A stretch of DNA of 64,000 nucleotides from Leptospira barantonii (GTDB lineage: Bacteria; Spirochaetota; Leptospiria; Leptospirales; Leptospiraceae): NCBI RefSeq assembly GCF_002811925.1, contig NZ_NPDS01000005.1, positions 174,001 to 238,000 on the forward strand, written 5' to 3'. The position numbers were made by a program, and so were the translations under genes. The notes beneath the pieces are model-generated. The model was not told the DNA's origin. It was given only the letters and a program-made list of their open reading frames with translations, and searched no databases. This document shows, in pieces, positions 28,446 through 44,247 of the stretch (the stretch's first letter is position 1; every line of letters starts with the position of its first letter).

Positions 28446-28967
28446 TTACTTAACGGGAACGGTTGCGAGTTGCATCCAACCGGCTTTTTCAATCAGAGCG
28501 AATCCGCCGAAAAGAACCGTGGTGTAAAACATATCGCCTAAAAGTGTGTTCTGGAAAAAAGGGACCGCCATGATGTAACACTGAACGAGTCCGTTCAAAT
28601 CATAAGTATAATATCCCGCAAGCCATACGTAAAAGTTCGTAAGGATAAAAAACGCTACGGAACTTCCCAAAGAAGTAAGCGCGATTTTTCCAACGGAAGA
28701 AGAAGTTCTTAACTGCCATCCAGCCACAACAACCAGAAGAGTCGTTGCGTAAACAGGCAACATTTGATCGTGGAACCCGAGAATTAAATCGCTGATAAAC
28801 AGAGCGGCAATCGGAAGAAGCAGAGAAAGTTTCTTAGAAGCGAAATGAGCTCCCGCAAAAAGAGAAATCGCAAGAATAGGCGAAAAGTTAGCCGGGTGCG
28901 GAAAATAACGGCTTGCAACCGCAATTAGAATGAGGGAAAGAACGATAAAACTTTTTGAACGTACCAT
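28446..28967 (-). CDS. DUF6580 family membrane protein
   Basis: A 173-residue integral membrane protein with about five hydrophobic segments. The segment [20 protein letters not shown] is the conserved core of DUF6580, a family resembling the membrane S components of ECF transporters. A transport role is inferred only from that resemblance. Start ATG at 28967. Confidence 0.72.
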   Translation of the reverse strand: MVRSKSFIVLSLILIAVASRYFPHPANFSPILAISLFAGAHFASKKLSLLLPIAALFISDLILGFHDQMLPVYATTLLVVVAGWQLRTSSSVGKIALTSLGSSVAFFILTNFYVWLAGYYTYDLNGLVQCYIMAVPFFQNTLLGDMFYTTVLFGGFALIEKAGWMQLATVPVK

Positions 28968-29118
28968 AAAGCGCCTACAAAGTATTTTTTAGTACTATAC
29001 TTGAATTTTGCGGCTCCCGTCAATCCAATCCCGATTCAAAACCGGCCGAAAAGGAGTGCAGAGCTGGCTCCTCGATAAAAAATTGGAACAAACCCCGTTC
29101 GATTTCGGAGAAACTACA

Positions 29119-29930
<812 letters not shown>

Positions 29931-29934
<4 letters not shown>

Positions 29935-30320
29935 ACGGACCCGGTTCGTTTCAAAATAGAATCGAACATACGGAAGGATTGATTTCTTTTCTTTCCGAAG
30001 AGTTTCCGTTGGAACTCAAATCAAGCGGGGAAGAATGGCCTCGCGAATATGAAATGATTTATCTGAAAAAAAAATACAAGGCCTTATTCTCCATCTTCGG
30101 TTCTTTTACGTTGATACCGGCGGATGCAAACAAGGTCGTGGGAACTTCTCCGATCTATTATCTCAGTTTAGATGCGGATTCTTCCCAACAACTCGTTTGG
30201 ACCAAACCGGACGGGGAAATCGTAAACGACCGTCCTCAAATCGTGAACGAGTTAAAAAATCATATTCAATTTTTTGAATCCGGAATTTCACAAATCAAAC
30301 TTAGAGAGACGCCGATTTGA
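29931..30320 (+). CDS. Conserved small protein of unknown function
   Basis: A 129-residue soluble protein I do not recognise. It starts at the ATG that overlaps the mazG stop and ends overlapping the TTG of the receiver protein, so the three form a coupled operon. There is no signal peptide or membrane segment. It contains a compact alpha/beta-like central part ([19 protein letters not shown]) and a C-terminal helix. Confidence 0.75.
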
Positions 30321-31099
30321 AAGTGCTCGTTTTGGATTCAGGCGCCACGGTAAGAAGGATCATATCCTCTTTTTTTCCGCCGGAGGATTTCGAAATCGTG
30401 GAAGCGAGTTCCGCAAAGGAAGGACTCGATCTTGCGTTTAAGGAGAATTTCGATTTAATCACGATCGGAATGATTCTACCCGACGCGGACGGGTTTACCG
30501 TTTGTAAAATCATTCGAACCAGCCAGCGGGACAACAAAAACAGTATATGCAAAAATTCTAAAATATATCTGATCACATCCGGCGACATAGAAGCCAACCG
30601 GGTCAAATCTTTAGAATACGGTTTTGACGGAATTTTTCCGAAACCGTCCGGGATCGACGAGTTCAAAACTGTCATCAAAGAAATCATAGAACTCGCATAC
30701 GTTGCGGAAAATACGAACTCCGGTGAAGCGCAAAAGTTCGGAAAAATTCTGATCGTAGACGACTCCGAATTGAACTTACTTTTGCTCGGAAAAATTCTGA
30801 AAAAAAACTGCTATTCTTACCAAGCGTTTACGGAAGGAAAGAAGGCTTTAGAGTATCTTCAATCTTCGACCGAGACGATCTCTTACATTCTTACCGATTG
30901 GATCATGCCGCATTTTTCCGGAGAAGAACTCGTGGAAGCGATTCGCAAACAGGAAAGATTCGATAAAATTCCGATCGCGGTCATCACGGGTCTGGAAGAG
31001 AATGCGGGTTTGAATATTTCCGTGGTTCAGAAGAACGTGCACGTTCTGCAAAAACCGTATTCCGAAAGAAAGATTTTAGAATATATTCGAAAAGCTTAA
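30317..31099 (+). CDS. Double-receiver response regulator, first receiver degenerate
   Basis: A 260-residue protein of two CheY-like domains and no output domain. In the second (about 139-260) the acidic pair ([10 protein letters not shown]), phospho-acceptor Asp194 (TDWIMP) and Lys (LQKPYSE) are intact. In the first (about 1-130) the line [14 protein letters not shown] places Gly51 where the phosphorylated Asp belongs, and the acidic pocket is reduced to one Asp (VLVLDSGA). So only the second should be phosphorylated. The TTG start overlaps the upstream stop. It could act as a phosphate carrier or protein-protein switch for an unlinked kinase. Confidence 0.87.
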   Translation: MKVLVLDSGATVRRIISSFFPPEDFEIVEASSAKEGLDLAFKENFDLITIGMILPDADGFTVCKIIRTSQRDNKNSICKNSKIYLITSGDIEANRVKSLEYGFDGIFPKPSGIDEFKTVIKEIIELAYVAENTNSGEAQKFGKILIVDDSELNLLLLGKILKKNCYSYQAFTEGKKALEYLQSSTETISYILTDWIMPHFSGEELVEAIRKQERFDKIPIAVITGLEENAGLNISVVQKNVHVLQKPYSERKILEYIRKA

Positions 31100-31764
31100 T
31101 TTGCCGCCGGAAATTGAATTTCCCGGACCACGTCGGGATGACAATCCGTTCTGAATTCTCCCATAAAAGGTTTTAAACCGGAAAACCATTGTCCGTTTTC
31201 ATACTGCAAATCGTTCCAATATAAAAACAAGGTCGTATCGCCGAATTGATTGTTGAATTGAATTTGCTGGATTTCTCCCGTCGGCGAAGGTTCCTTAAAA
31301 AATGTTTCACCCGAAAACGAGATCATCTGGATCTGATAAGGCTCGGCTTTATAAGGAGTTCCTTCCTTTCTTTTATTCGACGACTTCAATTTCCAACCCG
31401 TAATTTTGATTTTAGAAACCTCTTCTAACTTTAGAGATTTTGAATATGTAATATTGCTTTTTTTATGCTGAAACTTGAATTCAAGCGGCGGATTTTTCCA
31501 AAATCCTTCCACGTCGCGTCCGTCGCATAAGATCAATTTGACCTTTTTTTCGCCCTTCTCGTCGACTCCTGTTCCACCTTGTTTACCTCCGGTTTCTCCT
31601 CTTGGATTACGTGAATCGCCGACGGTCGGTTCGTTTGGTAAAGTCGGTTCTTTAGGACCTTTTTGAGAATGGAGTGAAACAACGGAGAATAAAAAAAAGA
31701 ATACGAACCACCAACGAGCTGTTGAAGAAAGAATCCGATTTTGAATCAAAGTCTTTAGTTTCAT
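31096..31764 (-). CDS. Conserved exported leptospiral protein, unknown function
   Basis: A 222-residue protein with an N-terminal signal segment ([17 protein letters not shown]), then a Pro/Gly-rich low-complexity stretch (about 36-72) and a C-terminal beta-rich region with a Cys near residue 80 and another in [10 protein letters not shown]. No family is recognised. Its last four bases overlap the convergent receiver gene. Confidence 0.65.
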   Translation of the reverse strand: MKLKTLIQNRILSSTARWWFVFFFLFSVVSLHSQKGPKEPTLPNEPTVGDSRNPRGETGGKQGGTGVDEKGEKKVKLILCDGRDVEGFWKNPPLEFKFQHKKSNITYSKSLKLEEVSKIKITGWKLKSSNKRKEGTPYKAEPYQIQMISFSGETFFKEPSPTGEIQQIQFNNQFGDTTLFLYWNDLQYENGQWFSGLKPFMGEFRTDCHPDVVREIQFPAAN

Positions 31765-31808
31765 TGCGGTTTCGGTTTTTTGAATGAGGGTTGTTTAGGA
31801 GTTGAGGG

Positions 31809-31844
31809 CCGCGTGTGAGCGACCGAAAGGTCGTTCACACGCGG
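31809..31844. terminator. Strong 16-base hairpin with GAAA tetraloop downstream of icd
   Basis: CCGCGTGTGAGCGACC (31809-31824) pairs with GGTCGTTCACACGCGG (31829-31844) around GAAA, with a single G-T position. It lies 20 bases past the icd stop on the minus strand and is probably its terminator. No long T-run follows on that strand. Confidence 0.55.
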
Positions 31845-31863
31845 ATTCTTTATATCGGAACGA

Positions 31864-33072
<1,209 letters not shown>

Positions 33073-33078
33073 TAAAAA

Positions 33079-33122
<44 letters not shown>

Positions 33123-33129
33123 TAACGGG

Positions 33130-33736
<607 letters not shown>

Positions 33737-33939
33737 ATTTTAGCAAGAGTTATTAAAAGGAACTCGCTTCAAAGCGCTCAGTCAAAATCCCTCAAAGAAT
33801 ATCCCTTCAGTTTAACATCAAATCGCCGTTTTTTTTAAGAAAATTCGTGACATATTCGTAAAATCGAAATCCGGCAAAAAAAAATTCAAATTTGAACGCT
33901 CCGCCTCGGTCCTTGGGAACCGCTTTCAGGGGATCAAAT

Positions 33940-34359
33940 ATGAAAGACACAATCGATTTAAATCGAGGGGAATGGATGAAGCTGATTTCAAAGAAGGAAG
34001 AATTCTGTCGAATCGTATCCACGTTAAACCGCTTCTATATTCCGAGAATTCCGTTTTCTAAGTTGAACGAAGGTCAAAGGATGAGGCTTCGTCTTGGGGA
34101 GAATCCAGTAAAAGACTTCGAAGTGTTTTTCAAAAAAAACCGAGAATACGAGTTCTTCGTTTTCTTAAAGATGGAAGGTCGTTTCGAATCTTGGATTCAT
34201 TTGGACGGAATTCAGAAAGAAAGGGATCGATTCTTAAAAGAGGGAAAAACGGATCACGATATTTTTAAACTGATCTGTGTTTCGGATCTTTATGAAAACC
34301 ATTGTGTTTTTGCCGGGGAAGAGGAGACGAAAACTCTGAAAGTGAAAGATTCTGCTTGA
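33940..34359 (+). CDS. Hypothetical protein
   Basis: A 139-residue protein of unknown function. The ATG at 33940 has AGGGG 8 bases upstream, which favours it over an in-frame TTG at 33892. It is charged, without signal or membrane segments, and contains [19 protein letters not shown] and a late CVFAGEEE strand. It is divergent from the gene at 33705. Confidence 0.6.
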   Translation: MKDTIDLNRGEWMKLISKKEEFCRIVSTLNRFYIPRIPFSKLNEGQRMRLRLGENPVKDFEVFFKKNREYEFFVFLKMEGRFESWIHLDGIQKERDRFLKEGKTDHDIFKLICVSDLYENHCVFAGEEETKTLKVKDSA

Positions 34360-34391
34360 TCATTTTTTTCCCGGGTTGAAGCATCTTTGAA

Positions 34392-35522
34392 ATGTTGAAC
34401 CAAGCCGGATCGGGAAAAAATCGTTTTAGAATTCTGTCTCTTCCAACCTTTCGATTCTTATTATCGTTAGTACTTTGTTTTTTCCTGAATGGAAACGGAG
34501 TTCTAAACGCCGATGAGACAACGGTTCTCAAACGTGCGGGGATTAAGGATTATTCTTTTCAACCTTATACGCAGGAAGGTTACTTCCAAGCCTGGAACTA
34601 TTCTTATAGGGACGATAAGACTTTTATCTACGCGACTTTTTTGGTGAGTAACTTAGGACCGGGAACCAAAAACTGCGGAATCAGTTTAGTGATTCATACT
34701 TTGGGAGAAGGAACTCAGTTTATCACCAAGGAATTTTCCGCAAAAGAATTAACCGCGGAAAAGGGAAAATTCGATTTAAAGATAGAAAACAATCGTATGT
34801 CCCTCAACCAAGAAGGAATCGAAATTCAGCAGGATACGGAGAATATTAAATTATTCTTATCTTTTAAATCGGATTTTAAGCAGGGTGTTTCTCTTTCGGG
34901 AGGGAAACATACGGTCAAGGATCCCGGCGGTTTTGTTCAAGCGGACATGGCGTATTCTTTTCAATCGGCTTGGGGTTATTTGATTCAAGACGGCAAGAAG
35001 AAGGAACTTTTGGGAACGGGCGGACTCGAACATCTTCTTACCAATTATGAGGTGTATAAGTACAGCCGGAGATGGGAGTTGTTCCGTTCGATCAACGGAA
35101 AAGAATTTCGTTTTTATACCGGCGGTTTTTTAGGGAACGATTCTTTTCCGGGAGGTTACTTTAGAACTGCCGCTCTTTTGAGTCCCGATGGCAAGACCGT
35201 TATTTCCGGTAAGATCACTAAGTTCGAGGTTCTGGATTCCGAGAAGGAACCGTTTTCCGGATACGATCTTCCCGTTCGCGAGAAATTTTATTTTGAAGAC
35301 GGTTGTTCCGCGGAGATTGTTCGCAAGCAGTCCGTGGGAAGCATCAATGTTCTTTCGAATATTTCTTCCGTGCTTCGATTTTTTATCCGTTTGTTTTTTG
35401 CAAAACCGTATCAGATTTATTCATTAGCGGATTTGAATGTTCAATGCCCTGGTAAGAATTTGCCCGCCGGTTCTACGGAGACTTTTAGCGGAATTCTTTC
35501 TTATTATCTGATCAATCCGTAA
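34392..35522 (+). CDS. Exported lipocalin-like (AttH/Svf1-like) protein
   Basis: A 376-residue exported protein with a signal segment at about residues 18-40 (FLLSLVLCFFLNGNGVLNA). The body is beta-rich with segments such as YFQAWNYSYRDDKTFIYATF and SFQSAWGYLIQDG. It resembles the two-lobed lipocalin-like fold of the AttH/CrtC/Svf1 group, which bind or modify lipids. This resemblance is by eye and weak. It ends 12 bases before the convergent DUF1564 gene. Confidence 0.55.
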   Translation: MLNQAGSGKNRFRILSLPTFRFLLSLVLCFFLNGNGVLNADETTVLKRAGIKDYSFQPYTQEGYFQAWNYSYRDDKTFIYATFLVSNLGPGTKNCGISLVIHTLGEGTQFITKEFSAKELTAEKGKFDLKIENNRMSLNQEGIEIQQDTENIKLFLSFKSDFKQGVSLSGGKHTVKDPGGFVQADMAYSFQSAWGYLIQDGKKKELLGTGGLEHLLTNYEVYKYSRRWELFRSINGKEFRFYTGGFLGNDSFPGGYFRTAALLSPDGKTVISGKITKFEVLDSEKEPFSGYDLPVREKFYFEDGCSAEIVRKQSVGSINVLSNISSVLRFFIRLFFAKPYQIYSLADLNVQCPGKNLPAGSTETFSGILSYYLINP

Positions 35523-35533
35523 GGTCGCGGTTC

Positions 35534-36073
35534 TTAGGAATCGAACCAGTCTCTGTAATCTAAAACGTGGAATGTGTCGGTTGGTTCGGTTTCTAATCTG
35601 CGAATTATGCTGTTATTGAGGAGATCGAGGTGGAGGATATAACTGTAATTTTTGTGAAATGTGGGACCTCCTTCATTCATCGTATTCACGGTATAATCTC
35701 CGACTCCTACCTCATCCAACCAAAGAAGATAATTGAAAAGATAACAGCGAGACACCCCGTGCACGAACGCGAGCATTCCTAAAAAAGCCCAACTTCCTGT
35801 ACTCAGCCGAACATTCACTCGACGCATCTTCTTCGGACCCGGACTGACCTGATACAACGTTTTCCGCGCATTCTTCCCCAAACGAGGAATCGCAGTCAGA
35901 TACTTTCCATATCTCCGCAAAAGCATTGGAATTCTTTTCCCAAGAAGCCTCAGCTCCTTTTCGCGATAACCGAGCAAAGTCAACTCAGGAATCAGAAGAG
36001 TAACCACTTCCGTTTTCCTTTCCTGAAGAATGGAACGAAGATTTTGATCCGAGCTTAAGAGAAGAATTCCCAT
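35534..36073 (-). CDS. DUF1564 family protein (Leptospira-specific)
   Basis: A 179-residue protein matching my recollection of DUF1564, a paralogous family found in Leptospira: [19 protein letters not shown], then [15 protein letters not shown] and [19 protein letters not shown]. Function is unknown; it is basic and without a signal peptide. It is one of the better taxonomic markers in the window. Confidence 0.82.
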   Translation of the reverse strand: MGILLLSSDQNLRSILQERKTEVVTLLIPELTLLGYREKELRLLGKRIPMLLRRYGKYLTAIPRLGKNARKTLYQVSPGPKKMRRVNVRLSTGSWAFLGMLAFVHGVSRCYLFNYLLWLDEVGVGDYTVNTMNEGGPTFHKNYSYILHLDLLNNSIIRRLETEPTDTFHVLDYRDWFDS

Positions 36074-36241
36074 ACAAGGAACGGTTCCAAAACGCGAAGG
36101 GAAGAATTGTTTTTAGAAAAATAAAATCAGGAAATCAAAAAAAGTAAAACCTTAAGCTTTCCAAAGAAGACGTTCTACCCTTTTAAAAACTCGGGCCTAT
36201 CGTTCTACCGACGACCGGCCACACGCGTACGCCGATTCGAA

Positions 36242-36643
36242 TCAAACCTCGACTTCAAGTTTCTTTTTTAAAAACTTGTGAATGACCAATGTATCGAAAT
36301 AAAAAATTAAAAAAACGCCAATGAGATATGCTAATAAATCCATCCAGTCAAACACCGAACCGAAAATGATTTTCGTACTCCGAGTTTCTTCAAACCCAAA
36401 AAGCCGGAGCATCTTAAAATATTGAAACACTTCCACGGAAAACGAAAACACGATTATAAAAATCGATAATTTAACGGGATCAAAATCGGCAATCGATTTG
36501 AAAAAAACATAAAGAAGCATAACCACGACCACGTCGCCGATAAAACCTCGGATAAAACGATTGAACCCAAAGAACTGAAGAATTAAAAAACACAGACCTA
36601 AAAAAAACAATACAAGGCCTATGTATATCAATCTCCTCTTCAT
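36242..36643 (-). CDS. DUF2809 family membrane protein
   Basis: A 133-residue membrane protein with four hydrophobic segments. FIRGFIGDVVVVMLLYV, SFSVEVFQYFKML and IIFGSVFDWMDLLAYLIGVF follow the DUF2809 pattern (GD in helix 2, FxxE, then FDWxDLlaY). Function is unknown. It lies upstream of the DUF1564 gene with a 168-base gap and 43 bases downstream of lnt, all in the same orientation. Confidence 0.75.
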   Translation of the reverse strand: MKRRLIYIGLVLFFLGLCFLILQFFGFNRFIRGFIGDVVVVMLLYVFFKSIADFDPVKLSIFIIVFSFSVEVFQYFKMLRLFGFEETRSTKIIFGSVFDWMDLLAYLIGVFLIFYFDTLVIHKFLKKKLEVEV

Positions 36644-36686
36644 CAGCTCTTTGGATTTTTTTCAAAGATTCTCGAGAACGTTTAAA

Positions 36687-38483
<1,797 letters not shown>

Positions 38484-38580
38484 CTCCTAATCGGAACGGG
38501 AAGTCAACAGAATTCAGCGGGAACGGTTGTTCCGGTTACAATTCGATTGCCAGAAAGACCGGATCCTACAGCTTATCACT

Positions 38581-39875
<1,295 letters not shown>

Positions 39876-39879
<4 letters not shown>

Positions 39880-40568
39880 ACCGAAAGGATTTTTTTAAGA
39901 AAGGTCTCGCGAGAATGTTCGACCTCGCTCAAGAAAGCGCGGCCGATCTCGCTTCCGGTTTTAAGGAAATCGTTTCCGAAGATTCTTCCTCATCGACACC
40001 GGAGAAAAATCAACAAACACAAACCGGGCCCGCTTCCAAAAAAACGAAGGCAAAAAAAACCTCGAAAGAAACCGGATTCATTCTTCCCCAACAAATCAAA
40101 CCGAATCGAAAACGAAAGATTCGGAACGTTCAATCCCCGCCCGGTGCATTGGATGAAATGCAATTCCTAAAAAAATGTACGGGTTGTGGGGATTGTATTT
40201 ATGCCTGCCCCTACAGCGTTTTGTTTCCGGTCTTCGACGAAACCTCGGAAAAACATATCCCGAGAATGGACGTAAATCTCAACGCGTGTATGCTTTGTAA
40301 GGATTGGCCTTGTATCAACGCGTGTAAGGACGAGGCCCTTCTTCCTTTAACAAAAGCGCCTAAATTCGGACAAGCAAAAGGAATCTTCGAATTTTGTATC
40401 AATCACAAAACGGGAGAATCCACCTGCTCGAATTGCAAGGACAGTTGTCCCGTGGAAGGGGTCGTAAGTTTCAAAGGAAACAAACCCTCTTTTGCTAAAA
40501 GTTGCACCGGTTGCGGTCAATGTGTTTCCGCTTGCCCTACGTTTCCAAGAGCGATCCGAATTCAGTAA
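39876..40568 (+). CDS. Polyferredoxin-like 4Fe-4S protein (NapF-like)
   Basis: A 230-residue iron-sulfur protein. An N-terminal Ser/Thr/Lys-rich region (about 30-85) precedes ferredoxin motifs: [15 protein letters not shown], a [14 protein letters not shown] segment, [11 protein letters not shown], and [15 protein letters not shown]. This suggests three or four [4Fe-4S] clusters, as in NapF-type proteins. The TTG at 39876 overlaps the murA stop (TTGA), with AGGGAAG just before it, so its translation looks coupled to murA. Partner and electron path are unknown. Confidence 0.85.
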
Positions 40569-40630
40569 AAATTTCCATCTCGATAAAATACGGTTGGCAT
40601 TTGTTCCGCAATAAAATATTTCCATTCTTT

Positions 40631-41140
40631 ATGACGAGCAATACGTTACCCACAAAAATCATCCTCTTCTCCGCGTTGTTCACTTACAGCTGGATCGTTA
40701 GTCAATCTTACATGTATGTAATCGCACTTGAGAATGTGCAAATGGCGATGGACGCCCCCTCTTATATCGAACTACGTCAACTGCTCGATACAAGTTTCAA
40801 AGCGAATTTCAAGTTTGCTATGATCGGTGCACTTGTAAGCAATCTCTTGCTCGTGATTTTCACGGCTCGCAACTATCGCAGTCCGTTCTTTATTGCGGCC
40901 GCGCTTTCGTTTCTTGCATTGATAGTAGATACTCTATTGACTTTAAAAGGGAACGTTCCCCTCAACGAACTGATCAACACATGGACTGCAACGAGCTACC
41001 CGGCCGATTGGTCGGAGACCCGCACAAAATGGCTTCGAATTTTTCATTATCGTCAGATGGCGAACGGTTCCGGTTTTGTGATTTTACTCGCGGGAACGAT
41101 CTTCGGTCTGCGCGATACGAGTTATACGAGAAATCAATAA
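40631..41140 (+). CDS. DUF1772 family membrane protein
   Basis: A 169-residue protein with four hydrophobic segments. The C-terminal part (SYPADWSETRTKWLRIFHYR) matches the DUF1772 pattern of a Pro-x-Asp-Trp and a late Arg/Trp block, a family that includes anthrone oxygenase-like proteins. The ATG at 40631 starts MTSNTLPTKIIL. Its end overlaps the convergent gene at 41134 by seven bases. Confidence 0.68.
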   Translation: MTSNTLPTKIILFSALFTYSWIVSQSYMYVIALENVQMAMDAPSYIELRQLLDTSFKANFKFAMIGALVSNLLLVIFTARNYRSPFFIAAALSFLALIVDTLLTLKGNVPLNELINTWTATSYPADWSETRTKWLRIFHYRQMANGSGFVILLAGTIFGLRDTSYTRNQ

Positions 41141-41622
41141 CCGAGATTCTTACGAATCTTTTCGGGAATTTCTTCGAAGTGTTTGTACTTATGTTTTTTT
41201 CCATCGGGAAAAATCACGTAGTAAACCCCGTTTAAAATTTCCATATAATACTTGCCGGCTTTTTTTTCTCCGGTCGCTCGATGGTCCATTTCTTTGACCA
41301 TTCTTTGATAGCGGGAAGGAAGGGTTTGCCAAGAACCGTAGACTTCGATTTCGCCGCCGGTGTTTACGGTATAAATTCCGTTTTCATGCATGATCTTGAT
41401 TCCGTTGTAATCGAAGACTTCTAAGATATTCGTCTTTTGATTTTTATTCTCCCTTGAATCCGCTCCGCGATTGATCGAAGCGTTCGGATCGTCCTTCGGA
41501 AGAGAATACTTAACTACGGAGTTGTTTTCGGTTTTTTCTTTTTTTCTTACAAGAAGAAGAAACAGATAAATCAAACCCGCGAAGAATAAACTGATGATAA
41601 AAAACCATTCGGCGGGTTTCAT
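41134..41622 (-). CDS. Membrane-anchored hypothetical protein
   Basis: A 162-residue protein with one N-terminal membrane helix (EWFFIISLFFAGLIYLFLLL), a hydrophilic linker and a C-terminal domain of about 90 residues with repeating short strands: YNGIKIMHENGIYTV and LNGVYYVIFPDGKKHK. No family is recognised. It is the last gene of a five-gene minus-strand cluster. Confidence 0.6.
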   Translation of the reverse strand: MKPAEWFFIISLFFAGLIYLFLLLVRKKEKTENNSVVKYSLPKDDPNASINRGADSRENKNQKTNILEVFDYNGIKIMHENGIYTVNTGGEIEVYGSWQTLPSRYQRMVKEMDHRATGEKKAGKYYMEILNGVYYVIFPDGKKHKYKHFEEIPEKIRKNLGY

Positions 41623-41631
41623 TTTAGTTTC

Positions 41632-41958
41632 TCAATATCGGAACTCGATCGCCTTACAAGTGGCCGGTGTTGAATCCGCAGAGGTCGAAGCCCAGGACTG
41701 GCAACTCACCGCGAGAACCGCGTTCACACAAAGATCGATATCCTTTTTGCGGGAACGTCCCGGAACAAAGGCCGTAACTCTTCTGCTCGTATTGCAAGTC
41801 ACATCCTTGGATTCGTATGCGAAAATCAATTTCGTATTTGCTTCTTCGAACGTATAAAAATCGGCGTCCGTATTTTTCTGATAACAGCCTAAGCAAAAAA
41901 TCAATCCGAACAAAGCGAGTTTCGGAAACAGGTTGAGATCGAACCTGAAATTCTTCAT
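41632..41958 (-). CDS. Putative small lipoprotein
   Basis: A 108-residue exported protein. Starting at the ATG at 41958 it has a signal peptide with lipobox-like LIFCLGC, followed by YQKNTDAD. The mature part holds four further Cys residues (VTCNTS, DLCVNA, VSCQSW, ATCKAIEFRY), which may form disulfides. The size and Cys pattern fit small leptospiral lipoproteins. An in-frame extension to 42012 would displace the signal peptide. Confidence 0.68.
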   Translation of the reverse strand: MKNFRFDLNLFPKLALFGLIFCLGCYQKNTDADFYTFEEANTKLIFAYESKDVTCNTSRRVTAFVPGRSRKKDIDLCVNAVLAVSCQSWASTSADSTPATCKAIEFRY

Positions 41959-42008
41959 ATTTACCATTCTTATCAAAGAGAGATTGGAATCAAATCCCAA
42001 AGAATTTT

Positions 42009-42602
42009 TCAAAGTCCAAGGCCGTTCTTCTTTCCCGTTTTCAAAGGAATTTTTTCGTTCACCGGAATCTGAACCGGACCGAAGATCGTCTCGTATTCGA
42101 AACTTCCTCGAACCGAAAAGTTGAGTTCCTTTCCGGCAAGCCCGGCTTGTAAAATTCCCAACGCGATCTGAAGAAGATTTCGATCCATCTTCTTTTCGAA
42201 AAGTGTTTCCACCTGAAGGTCCACTATCTTTTTCTGAAGAGCGGGCAGAACGATCTTCTCGTTGGATACAACGCGGGCCAGCTCCGATTCTTTTTCGGTT
42301 TGATCCGGTACAAAAAATGAAAGATCGAACTTATGAAGGGTCACATCGATTTCGTTCGGATTTTCGATTTCAACCTTCGCTAAAAAAAGAATCTTAGGAA
42401 CGGGCGGAAAAGAAATCAATTCCGCCTTTTGTGTTTCCAGAGACAAAACCTGAAACTTACATTTTTGAAGAGCCTTGTAATTGTCTTTCAAAGCCGAACA
42501 AGAATGTAAAAGAATCGAAATTCCTAAAAAAAGAATCCATCCGATCGAAACTCGCGAAAACCGGAAAACGATCCCGTTCAAAATCTTATTTACCTTCGGC
42601 AT
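42009..42602 (-). CDS. LEA14/WHy-like lipoprotein
   Basis: A 197-residue protein with a signal peptide and lipobox ending in LLHSC at about residue 35. The mature region (ILFLAKVEIENPNEIDVTLH and LDLSF-like strands) resembles the WHy domain of LEA type 2 proteins, found in stress-linked cell-envelope proteins. It overlaps the dehydrogenase gene upstream by 17 bases. Confidence 0.68.
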   Translation of the reverse strand: MPKVNKILNGIVFRFSRVSIGWILFLGISILLHSCSALKDNYKALQKCKFQVLSLETQKAELISFPPVPKILFLAKVEIENPNEIDVTLHKFDLSFFVPDQTEKESELARVVSNEKIVLPALQKKIVDLQVETLFEKKMDRNLLQIALGILQAGLAGKELNFSVRGSFEYETIFGPVQIPVNEKIPLKTGKKNGLGL

Positions 42603-43604
42603 ACGGAGTTTGAATCAAAACTTTTCCTTTGGTCATATTCACCGCGTAGTTGTCGATCGCTTCTGCCGCCTTCTCAAGCGGAAAACGCGCCGCGATGTCG
42701 GTCTTCAATTCCTTCTTTGCAAGAGATCTGAGTTCTCTGGAAAGTTTCCATATTTTATAAAAACTTTGTTGAGGAGCCCAAGTCGACAGCCAAAAACCTT
42801 CCACCTTCTTATCTTGGAATATCATAAGTCCTGCATGTAATGGAATCTCTTTTTCCGAAAGGGCGCCGTAAACGATGACTCTACTTCCGTAAGGCATCGC
42901 TCCTAAAACTCTTGCGGTTAATTCTCCGGCGACCGCGTCCAAACAGACCGTGGCCTTGAGTTCGTTTGAAAGAACTCTCAACTGTCTATCGAAATTGGAA
43001 GTTTCGGAATTTAGAATATGTTCCGCGCCTACGGCTTTCAACGCTTCTTCCTGTTCGGGCTTACGAACCACGTTGATCACTTTCATTCCTTTGCGGGCGG
43101 CGATTCCCACCACCATCTTTCCAAGTGCACTCGCGGCCGCGGTTTGAACCAAAGCCTTTGCTCCGATTTTCTGCGCTTGTTCGACCATCGCGATCGCGGT
43201 GATCGGGTTTACATAAAGACAAGCTCCTTGTTCCAAGGAAAGATCGTTTCCGATCGCAAGACAACTGAACGCATCGGTAATCATATATTCCGCGTAAACA
43301 CCGTCCCCTCTTCCGGGTGCGGTACAGGCTACATTCTTCCCTTTTAAATAAGAACCGTAAAGTCCTCCACCGGAAGCCACAACGGTTCCACTTCCTTCAA
43401 AACCCGGAACAACAGGAAGTTTCTTTTTGATTCCGTAGAGCCCTCTCAAAAACATAAGATCCGAAGGATTGATGGAAGCGGAATGCATCCGAATCAACAC
43501 TTCTCCTTTTTTCAAAGGACGAATCGTTTTTTCCACAATGGTCGCTCGATTTTTATTCTCGCTGTATTCTCTGAGTTCTAACGCTTTGTATGTTTTTGGG
43601 AGAT

Positions 43605-43608
<4 letters not shown>
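42586..43608 (-). CDS. MDR/quinone oxidoreductase-family zinc-type alcohol dehydrogenase
   Basis: A 340-residue medium-chain reductase. It opens with the GroES-like domain (GEVLIRMHSASINPSDL, VVPGFEGSGTVVASG) and continues with the nucleotide-binding domain (ALVQTAAASALGKMVVGIA). The zinc-binding Cys/His set is not apparent, which fits the quinone oxidoreductase/enoyl reductase branch. The ATG overlaps the upstream ferredoxin stop (ATGA), with AAGGAA ahead. The substrate is unknown. Confidence 0.85.
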
Positions 43609-43931
<323 letters not shown>

Positions 43932-44247
43932 CAATGAGAAACCTCGATTTTCATTTTCAGTAGAATCGGATGCCCGGTCGATTCTGCAACCCGTTTCCAT
44001 GGGAAGAATCATTCGAAAAACAACTTAAGGAACCTGCGAACGGTCTAACAATCGTTCTTAACCTGAAAGGCGTATGATAAGTTGTCATTCTGAGCGGTTT
44101 TAAATCGAATTGCTTCCTTTGAGAACTTGGTGATCTAAAAACAAATATGAGCATTTTTTGGATTTTAAACGATTCCGTACTTTACACCAAGGTTTTTTCG
44201 AGAATTGTAGACTTAAACTTTGTTAACGATCTTGGAGATTGGTTATA
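43932..44247. other. Intergenic region between divergent genes
   Basis: About 316 bases between the ferredoxin gene (minus) and the DUF3347 lipoprotein gene (plus). I see no convincing gene. A minus-strand frame at 43957-44154 has no family features. GTCATTCTGAGCGG at 44084-44097 resembles short dispersed repeats found in many bacteria, but one copy here proves nothing. The region should hold both promoters. Confidence 0.55.

Noticed and set aside
44084..44097. GTCATTCTGAGCGG as a REP-like element
   Set aside because: Only one copy in the window and no inverted partner; resemblance is from memory.
43957..44154. Minus-strand open frame of 65 codons before the DUF3347 lipoprotein gene
   Set aside because: Low-complexity basic composition and no start signals; it lies in a region that must hold two promoters.
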